The notes under the pieces were generated by a model, which had not been told where the DNA came from, ran no database searches, and saw only the letters and a list, made by a program, of their open reading frames with translations. DNA of 64,000 nt from CAYXPR01 sp964467255 (lineage in GTDB: Bacteria > Pseudomonadota > Alphaproteobacteria > Rickettsiales > RGZB01). The stretch is from positions 27,452 through 91,451 of the forward strand of contig CAYXPR010000010.1 of assembly GCA_964467255.1 (NCBI GenBank), in the 5' to 3' direction. Shown here one piece after another: positions 43,842 through 51,762 of the stretch (the first letter of the stretch is position 1; every line of letters starts with the position of its first letter). A program made the position numbers and the translations under genes.

Positions 43842-43869
43842 AATGTAAGGATTTCATGTCATTTGTCAA
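43842..43869 (-). promoter_or_regulatory. Sigma70 promoter and leader hairpin of rpsD
   Basis: On the minus strand a consensus TTGACA (43864-43869, overlapping the trmJ stop codon), a 16-nt spacer and TACATT (43842-43847). The following leader contains CACTCC and GGAGTG (about 43821-43839) able to form a hairpin, a possible site for S4 feedback control. Confidence 0.6.
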
Positions 43870-44612
43870 ACATCTTTTTTGGCCTTCTTGCGCTTGGGGC
43901 TTTCAGCCAAACTACGCACCACACCGCGCAGGGTGCGCACCTCTTGGTCGGTTAAATCCATACGCTGGAACAAATTATGCAGATTTCTGCGCATTGTAGG
44001 GCGCATGGTGGGGTTTTTATAATGCTCGGCAATGTCGAGTTCTTCATCCATATGCTTTAGCATACCCAGCACCTGCTCCTTGGTAGCAAGCGCATGATTT
44101 TCTTCAATTTTTTTGGATTTTTTGGCGGTTTTAAGTCCATACCACTCATAGCCCACCACCGCCACCGCGTGCGAAAGGTTCATCGAGGCAAATTCAGGGT
44201 TCGTGGGGATGGTCAGCACGTGGTCGCACATTTCCACGTCTTCATTCTCAAGCCCCGTGCGCTCAGGGCCGAACATCACGCCAGCTTTGGTGCCTGCTTT
44301 CAGCCAGCTCTTCATCCGATCGGCAGCATCCTTAGGGAAATCCACATTCTTGGTCATGTTCCGGTCACGCACCGTGGTGGCATATATATGGTGCAGGTCA
44401 GCCACCGCCTCTGCCGTGGTACCAAACACTTTGGCTTTTTTTACGATATCGATGGAGGTCACCGCGCTTTTTTCCGCCCGCGGGTTCGGCCAGCCGTCAC
44501 GCGGGGCAACAAGGCGCAATTCTTTCAAGGCAAAGTTGCCCATCACCCGCGCCACAGCGCCGATATTGTCGCCCAGCTGTGGGCGCACCAAAATAATCAC
44601 GGGGTCGTGCAT
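43866..44612 (-). CDS. trmJ: tRNA (Cm32/Um32) methyltransferase TrmJ-like
   Basis: 248 residues from the ATG at 44612 (MHDPVIILVRPQLGDNIGAV), 1 nt after the cimA stop; the longer frame into cimA is rejected. It is a SpoU-class knotted methyltransferase: NIGAVARVMGNFALKELRLV, GVMFGPERTGLENEDVEMCD and IPTNPEFASMNLSHAVAVVGYE are motifs 1 to 3. The C-terminal helical extension (VLGMLKHMDEELDIA) fits TrmJ/LasT. It 2'-O-methylates position 32 of tRNA anticodon loops. Confidence 0.88.
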   Translation of the reverse strand: MHDPVIILVRPQLGDNIGAVARVMGNFALKELRLVAPRDGWPNPRAEKSAVTSIDIVKKAKVFGTTAEAVADLHHIYATTVRDRNMTKNVDFPKDAADRMKSWLKAGTKAGVMFGPERTGLENEDVEMCDHVLTIPTNPEFASMNLSHAVAVVGYEWYGLKTAKKSKKIEENHALATKEQVLGMLKHMDEELDIAEHYKNPTMRPTMRRNLHNLFQRMDLTDQEVRTLRGVVRSLAESPKRKKAKKDV

Positions 44613-44613
44613 G

Positions 44614-46206
44614 TTAGTCCTGATGGATGAGCTTAAACGCAATCGCATCATACAGCGCGTTATACGACGCATCGATGATGTTGGTGGAAACACCCACGGT
44701 AGACCAGCGGTTGCCGGTTTCATCGCTGGTTTCAATCATCACCCGCGTCACCGCGCCAGTGCCGTGCTCGGGCGTCACGATGCGCACTTTATAGTCGCGC
44801 AGTTTCAAGGTTTTCAGTGCCTTATATTTGCGCTGCAGTGCTTTTTTAAGCGCACTGTTCAGGGCGTTCACCGGGCCGTTGCCTTCAGCTACCGTCATCA
44901 CCTCCTTGCCATCCATCACCAATTTGATGGTCGCTTCTGACAGCGTAATCAGCTCGCCTTTCGCGTTCCAGCGGCGTTCATCAATCACGCGGAAGCTCTT
45001 TAAATGGAAGAACTCCGGCACCTTGCCGATGAACTGCTTGGCCAGCAGCTCGAAGCTGGCATCGGCGCTGTCATAGGCATAGCCTTTGTTTTCGCGTTCC
45101 TTGATTTCATCAATCAGCGCTTCGATTTTTTGTTTCATGGCAGGGTTTTTGCCGTCCACATTGATGCCGACCTTTTTGAGGCGGTTGATGATGTTCGACT
45201 TGCCCGCTTGGTCTGAAATCAGAATGATGCGCTCATTGCCCACCATGGCGGGGTCGATATGTTCATAGCTCGCGGGGTTCTTCACCACCGCCGAAACATG
45301 CAGCCCGCCTTTGTGCGCGAAGGCCGATTTACCCACATAGGGCGCGTTCTTAATCGGCGGGCGGTTCAAATGCTCGTCCAGCACGCGGGAGATTTTCACC
45401 AGCTTTTTGATTTTTTCCTTAGGGATGCCAACGTCATACCCCAGCTTGAATACCAATGTGGGAATGAGCGAAAGCAGGTTCGCGTTACCGCAGCGTTCAC
45501 CCACGCCGCCCAGCGTGCCCTGGATCTGCCGCGCACCGGCACGCACCGCCGCCAGCGAGTTCGCCACCGCGTTATCCGTATCGTTATGGCAGTGTATGCC
45601 AAGGTACTTGCCCGGAATATGTTTTGCCACTTCTTTCACAATTTCTTCCACTTCGTGCGGTAGCGTGCCGCCGTTTGTATCGCACAGCACCACCCAGCGC
45701 GCACCTGCGGCATAAGCTGCCTTCACCGCTTCGAGTGCAAATTTCGGGTTGGCCTTATAGCCGTCGAAGAAATGCTCGGCGTCAAACATCGCCTCCACCT
45801 TCTTCTTCACGAGGTATTCGATACTCTGCGTAATCATGCTGATGTTTTCTTTGAGCGACACGTCCAGCGCGTGAGTCACATGGAAGTCCCATGTTTTGCC
45901 CACGATGCACACGTGCTTCACGCCCGTGTTGAGCAGCGTGTTCAGGCCGGGGTCGTTCGCGGCGCTGGTGCCGGTGCGGCGCGTCATGCCGAAGGCCACG
46001 AGCTTCGAGCTTTTAAATTGGGGGGCAGCGGCGAAGAACTTATCATCTGTGGGGTTTGCGCCGGGCCAGCCGCCTTCCACATAATCTAGCCCAAGCGCGT
46101 CCAGCTCCATGGCGATGTCCTGCTTGTCGACCACGCTGAAGTTGACGCCCTGCGTTTGCGCACCGTCACGCAACGTGCTGTCGTATAAATAGATACGTTC
46201 GGCCAT
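44614..46206 (-). CDS. cimA: (R)-citramalate synthase
   Basis: 530 residues. The HMGL-like barrel starts LYDSTLRDGAQTQGVNFSV, with YVEGGWPGANPTDDKFF, a CimA hallmark that separates it from 2-isopropylmalate synthase, and LGIHCHNDTDNAVANSLAAV. The C-terminal LeuA dimer/allosteric domain covers about 390-530. It makes citramalate from pyruvate and acetyl-CoA for isoleucine synthesis without threonine deaminase. Some homologues are annotated 2-isopropylmalate synthase; the motif pattern favours CimA. trmJ follows after 1 nt. Confidence 0.9.
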   Translation of the reverse strand: MAERIYLYDSTLRDGAQTQGVNFSVVDKQDIAMELDALGLDYVEGGWPGANPTDDKFFAAAPQFKSSKLVAFGMTRRTGTSAANDPGLNTLLNTGVKHVCIVGKTWDFHVTHALDVSLKENISMITQSIEYLVKKKVEAMFDAEHFFDGYKANPKFALEAVKAAYAAGARWVVLCDTNGGTLPHEVEEIVKEVAKHIPGKYLGIHCHNDTDNAVANSLAAVRAGARQIQGTLGGVGERCGNANLLSLIPTLVFKLGYDVGIPKEKIKKLVKISRVLDEHLNRPPIKNAPYVGKSAFAHKGGLHVSAVVKNPASYEHIDPAMVGNERIILISDQAGKSNIINRLKKVGINVDGKNPAMKQKIEALIDEIKERENKGYAYDSADASFELLAKQFIGKVPEFFHLKSFRVIDERRWNAKGELITLSEATIKLVMDGKEVMTVAEGNGPVNALNSALKKALQRKYKALKTLKLRDYKVRIVTPEHGTGAVTRVMIETSDETGNRWSTVGVSTNIIDASYNALYDAIAFKLIHQD

Positions 46207-46220
46207 AACCCTTCTCTTTT

Positions 46221-46305
46221 GTCATTCCGGAAGCGGCATGCCTGAAAGGCAAAGCGCTATCCGGAATCCATGTATGCTCTGGATTCCCGCCTGCGCGGGA
46301 ATGAC
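46221..46305. repeat. Intergenic palindromic repeat element (REP-like)
   Basis: The segment begins GTCATTCCGG and ends GGGAATGAC, so its ends are inverted. Inside, GGAATCCA (46263-46270) and TGGATTCC (46280-46287) are inverted, as are CCCGC and GCGGG. It fills most of the 124-bp gap between cysS and cimA. Elements starting GTCATTCC with the GGAATCCA/TGGATTCCCGC core are dispersed repeats in many proteobacterial genomes; I saw no second copy in the window. Confidence 0.7.
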
Positions 46306-46330
46306 ATGTTTTGCCAAATAGATTAGAAAA

Positions 46331-47848
46331 TCAGGCTTTACGCCATGTCGTCCCAGAAGGGGTATCTTCTAATATAATCCCTTGTTTTGCAAGAGAATCG
46401 CGGATTCTGTCCGCTTCGGCGTAGTTTTTTGCCTTTTTAGCCGCATCGCGCTGATTGATTAACGATTCTATATTATCGTCAATCTGCCCAACCCATTCGC
46501 CCAAAGAAAGTCCTAGAACTCCAAGCAAATCTGATGCCCTTTTAAGCATAACCCTATAGTTAAAAAAAGGCTGGGGATTTTCTGGGGGAATAGGCTCATT
46601 ATTAATAGAACCCCTTCCTCGAAGTTTTGTCATTTCGTACATTAAAGAAAATGCACGAGGTGTATTTAAGTCATCCAACAGCGCTTCTAAAAAATCTTCG
46701 AAAAGGCCTGATGTATAGCCATCTTCCCAATCTTTTTGCCAAACGCCGTCTTGTTGAAATCCTCTAAAACGACCAAGCCATTCATTATATTCTGGGTGTT
46801 TAGTAACACCCTCAGGCAAGTATTGAAGGAAATAGGCATTATAAAACCTATCTAAATTTTTCTTCGCGTCTTCCAGCTTCTTTTCGGTGAAGTCGAGCGG
46901 CTCGCTGTATTTGGTGGCGAGCAGCACATAGCGGATCACTTCGCCTTTAATGCCCCTGTCGAGCAAATCTTTCACCGTGGTGAAGTTGCCGAGGGATTTG
47001 CTCATCTTCTCGCCATTCACCGTCACAAAGCCGTTATGCACCCAATATTTGGCGTAGTGGCTGTGCTTGTGCGCGCAGGTGCTTTGGGCAATTTCATTTT
47101 CATGGTGCGGGAATTTTAAATCCGCCCCGCCGCCGTGAATGTCGAAATCATTGCCGAGATATTTGCTACTCATGGCACTGCATTCAATGTGCCAACCGGG
47201 GCGGCCTTTGCCCACCCCATGTTTTTCTAAAGAATGGCTGTCAAAAACGCTTGAGGGGTCATCTCCCTCATCGGCCGGTTTCCACAGCACGAAGTCACCC
47301 GCATCGTGCTTATAGCTTTCCACTTCCACGCGCGCGCCAGCCTGCAAATCATCGAGCTTTTTTTTGGAAAGCTGGCCGTAATTTTTGTCGGTCTTTACGG
47401 AAAACAACACATGCCCCTCGCTCACATACGCGTTACCATTTTCAATCAGCTTTTCGATGATGCTGCACATTTCCTTAATATGCCCCGTAGCGCGCGGCTC
47501 GTGCGTGGGTAGCAAATTATTCAGCGCCGCCATGTCGTCATGAAATGCTTTGGTGATGCGCGTGGTGAGAGCTGAAATCGGTTCACCATTTGCTTTTGCG
47601 GCGGCGTTGATTTTATCATCTACGTCCGTAATGTTGCGCACATAGGTCACGTTCTTTTCGCCATAGACATGGCGCAGCAGGCGGAACAGCACGTCATACA
47701 CCACCACGGCGCGGGCGTTCCCCACATGCGGGCGGTCATACACCGTGGGCCCACACACATACATGCCCACTTTGCCCAGCATGTGCGGTTCAAATTTTTC
47801 TTTTTTACCCGTCAGACTGTTATAAAGAAATATCTCCGGCGCACTCAT
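46331..47848 (-). CDS. cysS: Cysteinyl-tRNA synthetase
   Basis: 505 residues. Class I motifs: PHVGNAR (HIGH-like) after VCGPTVYD, and GEKMSKSLGNF. Zinc ligands lie in YVCGPTVYD, WHIECSAM and HHENEIAQSTCAH. The C-terminal DALR-like domain has DDLNTPRAF and ends NYAEADRIRDSLAKQGI. The 3' third of the gene is clearly more A+T-rich (about 38% G+C in 46561-46860 by hand count) than the catalytic part (about 53% in sampled lines), suggesting a recombined segment. It overlaps gltX by 4 nt. Confidence 0.95.
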   Translation of the reverse strand: MSAPEIFLYNSLTGKKEKFEPHMLGKVGMYVCGPTVYDRPHVGNARAVVVYDVLFRLLRHVYGEKNVTYVRNITDVDDKINAAAKANGEPISALTTRITKAFHDDMAALNNLLPTHEPRATGHIKEMCSIIEKLIENGNAYVSEGHVLFSVKTDKNYGQLSKKKLDDLQAGARVEVESYKHDAGDFVLWKPADEGDDPSSVFDSHSLEKHGVGKGRPGWHIECSAMSSKYLGNDFDIHGGGADLKFPHHENEIAQSTCAHKHSHYAKYWVHNGFVTVNGEKMSKSLGNFTTVKDLLDRGIKGEVIRYVLLATKYSEPLDFTEKKLEDAKKNLDRFYNAYFLQYLPEGVTKHPEYNEWLGRFRGFQQDGVWQKDWEDGYTSGLFEDFLEALLDDLNTPRAFSLMYEMTKLRGRGSINNEPIPPENPQPFFNYRVMLKRASDLLGVLGLSLGEWVGQIDDNIESLINQRDAAKKAKNYAEADRIRDSLAKQGIILEDTPSGTTWRKA

Positions 47849-49176
47849 GCCGCTTCCCCTTTAAGTCGCTTTTCGGCACGCTCGCGGCCAATCAGCGGCA
47901 GCAGCACTTTCAGCTCGGGTCCGTGCTCCATTCCGGTAAGTGCCTTGCGTATGGGCATGAATAGTTCCTTGCCCTTGCGGCCGGTTTTTTCTTTCACGGC
48001 TTTGGTCCACTGCTCCCACGTGGTTTCGTCCCATGTGCCATCAGGCAACAATGCAGCGGCCTCAAGCGCAAAGTCTTTTTCATCCACCGTGTTTTTCATT
48101 TGCTCGCGGCAGATGCTCCACCATTCCTTCACATCTTCAATATGCTCAAGGTTTGCGCGCACAGAAAGCCAGAAAGCTTCGTCCACACCCGTTAGCCCCA
48201 GTGCTTTCAGCTTGGGTAGCGCCTTATCAAACGGCATGCTGTGCACCAGCTTGCTGTTGAGGCGCTCGATGTCTTCCAACGCATACAGCGTGGGCGCGCG
48301 GTTGAATTTGCTCACGTCAAATTCTGCAATCAGTTCCGCCATGGTTTCACGCAGCTCCACGGGGTCAGACGTGCCAACCTTGGCAAGGAAGCTGTTAATC
48401 GCCATCGGCTCCATGCCAGCTTCACGCAAGCCCTGCACGTTCGCGCTGCCAAGGCGTTTCGAAAGTTTACCTTCTGCCGTTTTAATCAGTGCCATGTGCG
48501 CGAATTCTGGTAGCTTTGCGCCCAACGCTTTAAAAATCTGAATCTGCACAGCGGTGTTGCTTACATGGTCTTCGCCGCGCGTCACATGCGTAATCGCAAA
48601 ATCAATATCATCCACCGTGGAAGGCAGCATATAGGTGAACGTGCCGCCACCGCGCACTAAAATCGGGTCACTGATATGTGCGCCTTCAAACTTTGAATGG
48701 CCGCGAATGGCATCGTTCCACTCAATCGGCTCTTCCTTCATCAAAAAGCGCCAGTGGGGTTTTTTGCCCTGTGCTTCCAGCTCTTTGCGTTTGGCATCCG
48801 TCAGCTTCAAGCCCTCACGGTCATAAATCGGCGGGGCGCCGCGTGAAAGCTGCATCTTGCGTTTGATTTCCAGCTCCTGCTCGGTTTCATAGCAGGGGTA
48901 AAGCCTTCCGGCGGCTTTCAATTTTTCAATGGCGGCGTTGTAGTTCGCAATGCGCTCAGACTGGCGGGCGAACATATCCCAACTGATACCGAGCCATTCC
49001 AAATCCACCTTAATCGCATCCACATATTCTTCTTTGCTGCGCTCGGTGTCTGTATCGTCAATGCGCAGCAGCAGTTTGCCGCCCTGCTTTTTAGCGAGCA
49101 GATAGCAGATGAGCGCCGTACGCACATTCCCGATGTGCAGAAAACCGGTGGGGCTAGGGGCAAAGCGCGTAAGCAT
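47845..49176 (-). CDS. gltX: Glutamyl-tRNA synthetase
   Basis: 443 residues. Class I motifs are APSPTGFLHIGNVRTALICY (HIGH) and KLSKRLGSAN (KMSKS-like). The protein is short for bacterial GltX (about 470) and reads through ...DDTDTERSKEEYVDAI, HVTRGEDHVSNTAVQ and a helical anticodon-binding end. It charges tRNA-Glu, and possibly tRNA-Gln when a GatCAB amidotransferase is present. Many alphaproteobacteria have two GltX copies, so another may exist elsewhere. Its start overlaps the nadE stop by one base and its end overlaps cysS by 4 nt. Confidence 0.94.
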   Translation of the reverse strand: MLTRFAPSPTGFLHIGNVRTALICYLLAKKQGGKLLLRIDDTDTERSKEEYVDAIKVDLEWLGISWDMFARQSERIANYNAAIEKLKAAGRLYPCYETEQELEIKRKMQLSRGAPPIYDREGLKLTDAKRKELEAQGKKPHWRFLMKEEPIEWNDAIRGHSKFEGAHISDPILVRGGGTFTYMLPSTVDDIDFAITHVTRGEDHVSNTAVQIQIFKALGAKLPEFAHMALIKTAEGKLSKRLGSANVQGLREAGMEPMAINSFLAKVGTSDPVELRETMAELIAEFDVSKFNRAPTLYALEDIERLNSKLVHSMPFDKALPKLKALGLTGVDEAFWLSVRANLEHIEDVKEWWSICREQMKNTVDEKDFALEAAALLPDGTWDETTWEQWTKAVKEKTGRKGKELFMPIRKALTGMEHGPELKVLLPLIGRERAEKRLKGEAA

Positions 49177-50816
49177 TATTCCGTAAACCTGTTGGTAATG
49201 GGGTATCGCCTGTCGCGCCCGAAGGATTTGCGTGTTACCTTCACCCCGGGCGCAGACTGGCGGCGTTTGTACTCCGCTTTGTAAAGCATGGAGGCCACTT
49301 TTTCAACCACTGCCCGCTTGTAACCCAGCGTCACGATTTCTTTTATCGCCAGTTCTTTTTCAATCAGCGCCTGCAAAATGCCGTCCAGCACGTCATAGGG
49401 CGGCAGGCTGTCTTCATCTTTTTGGTTTTCGCGCAGTTCGGCGGTAGGTGCTTTCAAAATCGCATTGGGCGGAATCACTTCGCCCTTTGGCCCTAGCGCG
49501 CCAGTGGGTGCATTTTTGTTGCGCCATTTGCTTAAAGCAAATACTTCGGTTTTATACGTATCCTTCAGCACATTATAGCCACCGCACATATCGCCATAGA
49601 GCGTGGCATAGCCCGTGGCGAGTTCGGATTTATTCCCCGTCGTCAGCACCATGTGGCCAAACTTGTTGCTGTATGCCATCAGCAGCAGACCGCGCAGGCG
49701 TGATTGGATGTTTTCTTCCGTTACATCCTTTTTCTTTCCGGCGAATGTGCCAGCAAGCGCTTCATCTGCCGCACTCACCAAGCCTTCAATCTGAATTTCT
49801 TCAAGGCTGATGCCAAAGCGGCGCGCGCATTCTGCCGCATCCGCAAAACTTTCCGCCGACGTGTAACGTGAAGGTAGCATAACGGCTTTCACTTTGTCTG
49901 CCCCCAGCGCATCCACCGCAATGGCAGCGGAAAGCACTGAATCGATGCCACCGGAAAGCCCAAGCACCACACCGGGGAAGCCATTTTTCGTAATGTAATC
50001 TTTCAGCCCCAGCATCATCGCCGCATAGTGCTGCGCAGTTTCATCGAGCGTTTTTGCCTTGGGCGCACTCACGCACTTCAGGCCCTTGGTGGTTTTTTCC
50101 CACGCTGTTAATACCAGTGTTTCTTCAAATTGCGGAGCCGTGCCGAGCACCTTGCCTTTTGCACTCATCACGAAACTGCCGCCATCAAACACCACATCGT
50201 CCTGCCCTGCGACCATATTGGTGTATACAAGCGGGCAGCCTGCACGCTCTGCCGATTTTTGTGCAGCCCTCAGGCGGCGGGTAGGTTTATCGTGCTCAAA
50301 TGGAGATGCGTGACAGGAGAGCAAAATATCGGCACCTTTCAGCGCCTGTGGCACGGCTTTGTGCCACATATCCTCGCACACTAAAATGCCGAGCGTGAAG
50401 CCTTTGAATGAAATCAGCGATGGCAGTGCGCCTGCGCTGAAATGGCGCTTTTCATCGAACACACCATAGTTCGGCAATTCGTGTTTGGTTTGTGTGTGCA
50501 AAATCACGCCGCCCGAAAGGAAATACACGGCATTGAAAATCTTCCCCTCTTCCACCAGCAAGCTGCCGATAAGTATCGCAGGGCCTTTGGCCGTTGCAGC
50601 GGCGAGCGCTCTGACTGCCTTCATTGCTTGTTTTTGGAATGCTGGCTTCTGCACTAAATCTTCGGCGGGGTAGCCGGTAATCGCCAGCTCGGGGAACACC
50701 ACAATGTCTGCGCCCTTTGCCTGCTTCCACAGCTGCGCGGCCTTGGCCGCGTTGCCTTCGATATCGCCCACCGTGCTATTCATTTGGGCGAGGGCGATTT
50801 TAAGCTGCTTTTTCAT
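49176..50816 (-). CDS. nadE: Glutamine-dependent NAD+ synthetase
   Basis: 546 residues in two domains. The N-terminal nitrilase-like glutaminase has VFPELAITGYPAEDL (catalytic Glu) and LGILVCEDMWH (catalytic Cys). The C-terminal synthetase has the PP-loop LGLSGGIDSVLSAAIAV and ends near KSFGRDRRYPITNRF. It amidates deamido-NAD using ammonia channelled from glutamine. It is first in the run nadE-gltX-cysS-cimA-trmJ. Confidence 0.96.
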   Translation of the reverse strand: MKKQLKIALAQMNSTVGDIEGNAAKAAQLWKQAKGADIVVFPELAITGYPAEDLVQKPAFQKQAMKAVRALAAATAKGPAILIGSLLVEEGKIFNAVYFLSGGVILHTQTKHELPNYGVFDEKRHFSAGALPSLISFKGFTLGILVCEDMWHKAVPQALKGADILLSCHASPFEHDKPTRRLRAAQKSAERAGCPLVYTNMVAGQDDVVFDGGSFVMSAKGKVLGTAPQFEETLVLTAWEKTTKGLKCVSAPKAKTLDETAQHYAAMMLGLKDYITKNGFPGVVLGLSGGIDSVLSAAIAVDALGADKVKAVMLPSRYTSAESFADAAECARRFGISLEEIQIEGLVSAADEALAGTFAGKKKDVTEENIQSRLRGLLLMAYSNKFGHMVLTTGNKSELATGYATLYGDMCGGYNVLKDTYKTEVFALSKWRNKNAPTGALGPKGEVIPPNAILKAPTAELRENQKDEDSLPPYDVLDGILQALIEKELAIKEIVTLGYKRAVVEKVASMLYKAEYKRRQSAPGVKVTRKSFGRDRRYPITNRFTE

Positions 50817-50865
50817 GCCTGCTACGCTGCGCTTTTCCTGAACACTGTTTTGTTTTCAGCCGTTC

Positions 50866-50894
50866 ATTAAGGTGTGGCAAGGAGGCTTTGTCAA
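50866..50894 (-). promoter_or_regulatory. Promoter of nadE
   Basis: On the minus strand TTGACA (50889-50894), a 17-nt spacer and CTTAAT (50866-50871), about 50 nt before the nadE ATG. The -35 box lies at the foot of the hairpin that follows fpr. Confidence 0.5.
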
Positions 50895-50914
50895 GGCACT
50901 GGTGTAAGTGCCTT
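50893..50914 (-). terminator. Hairpin after fpr
   Basis: AAGGCACT (50893-50900) and its complement (50907-50914) form an 8-bp stem with a 6-nt loop starting inside the fpr stop codon. No T-run follows on the minus strand, so it may stabilise the cys-operon transcript rather than end it. Confidence 0.45.
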
Positions 50915-51725
50915 ATCCTACGAAAGCCTTTTCAATCACATATTGCGCCGGGGCGTTGTTTGCACCCTGCTTGAACCCGATTTCATCAAGATGCGCTTTT
51001 ATTTGTAAGTTCATCTCGTTAGAGCCGCAAATCATGACGCGGTCTGTTTCCGGATTGAAGCTTTCAAAACCTAGGTCTTTAAAGAGCGTACCGTCCTGAA
51101 TCAGGTTGGTAATGCGTCCTTTCCTTGGGTATTCTTCACGCGTAATGCTGTCGTAATAGGTAAGCTTCCCCTTCACGATGTCGCCCAAAAACTCGTGATT
51201 CAGTGTTTCATTCACCACCTTCTGGCTATAGCCCAGCTCCGCCACTTGCCTGCAGGTATGCGTTACAACCACTTGTTCAAATTTTTCATAGGTTTCCATG
51301 TCGCGGATGATGCTTGCGAACGGCGCAAAACCTGTGCCTGTTGAAAGAAGATACAGACGTTTGCCGGGGGTTAGGGAATCCGTAATAAGCGTGCCAGTTG
51401 GTTTCCTGCCGACCAGTATCTCATCGCCCGGCTGTATTTTCTGGAGCCGAGAAGTAAGTGGACCGTTTTCTACCTTGATAGAGAAAAACTCCAGTTCCTC
51501 TTCCCATGACGGGCTGGCCATAGAATAGGCACGGAGCAGCGGTTTGCCGGAATCCGTATTAAGGCCGATCATCGCGAATTCGCCGGAACGGAAGCGGAAG
51601 GTTGAAGAACGCGTGGTCCTGAATGAAAAAAGCGAATCCGTCCAGTGCGTAACGGCAATCACGCTTTCAACAGTGGGCGCATTCGGATTCACAGGCGTAG
51701 GTTCACTTGTTTTGAGCATAAGCAT
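50913..51725 (-). CDS. fpr: Ferredoxin-NADP+ reductase
   Basis: About 270 residues from the ATG at 51725; an in-frame TTG at 51734 and an ATG at 51719 are alternatives. FAD-binding RAYSMAS, NADP-binding LYLLSTGTGFAPFASII and VMICGSNEMNLQIKAHL, and the C-terminus YVIEKAFVG match the bacterial Fpr subfamily. It shuttles electrons between NADPH and ferredoxin or flavodoxin. It is 37 nt after cysNC on the same strand, and no cysJ is present, so it plausibly feeds the sulfite and APS reductases of this operon. Confidence 0.93.
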   Translation of the reverse strand: MLMLKTSEPTPVNPNAPTVESVIAVTHWTDSLFSFRTTRSSTFRFRSGEFAMIGLNTDSGKPLLRAYSMASPSWEEELEFFSIKVENGPLTSRLQKIQPGDEILVGRKPTGTLITDSLTPGKRLYLLSTGTGFAPFASIIRDMETYEKFEQVVVTHTCRQVAELGYSQKVVNETLNHEFLGDIVKGKLTYYDSITREEYPRKGRITNLIQDGTLFKDLGFESFNPETDRVMICGSNEMNLQIKAHLDEIGFKQGANNAPAQYVIEKAFVG

Positions 51726-51762
51726 AAATAACAACGTTTTTGGTTAAGGCCTTTCGTTATAC

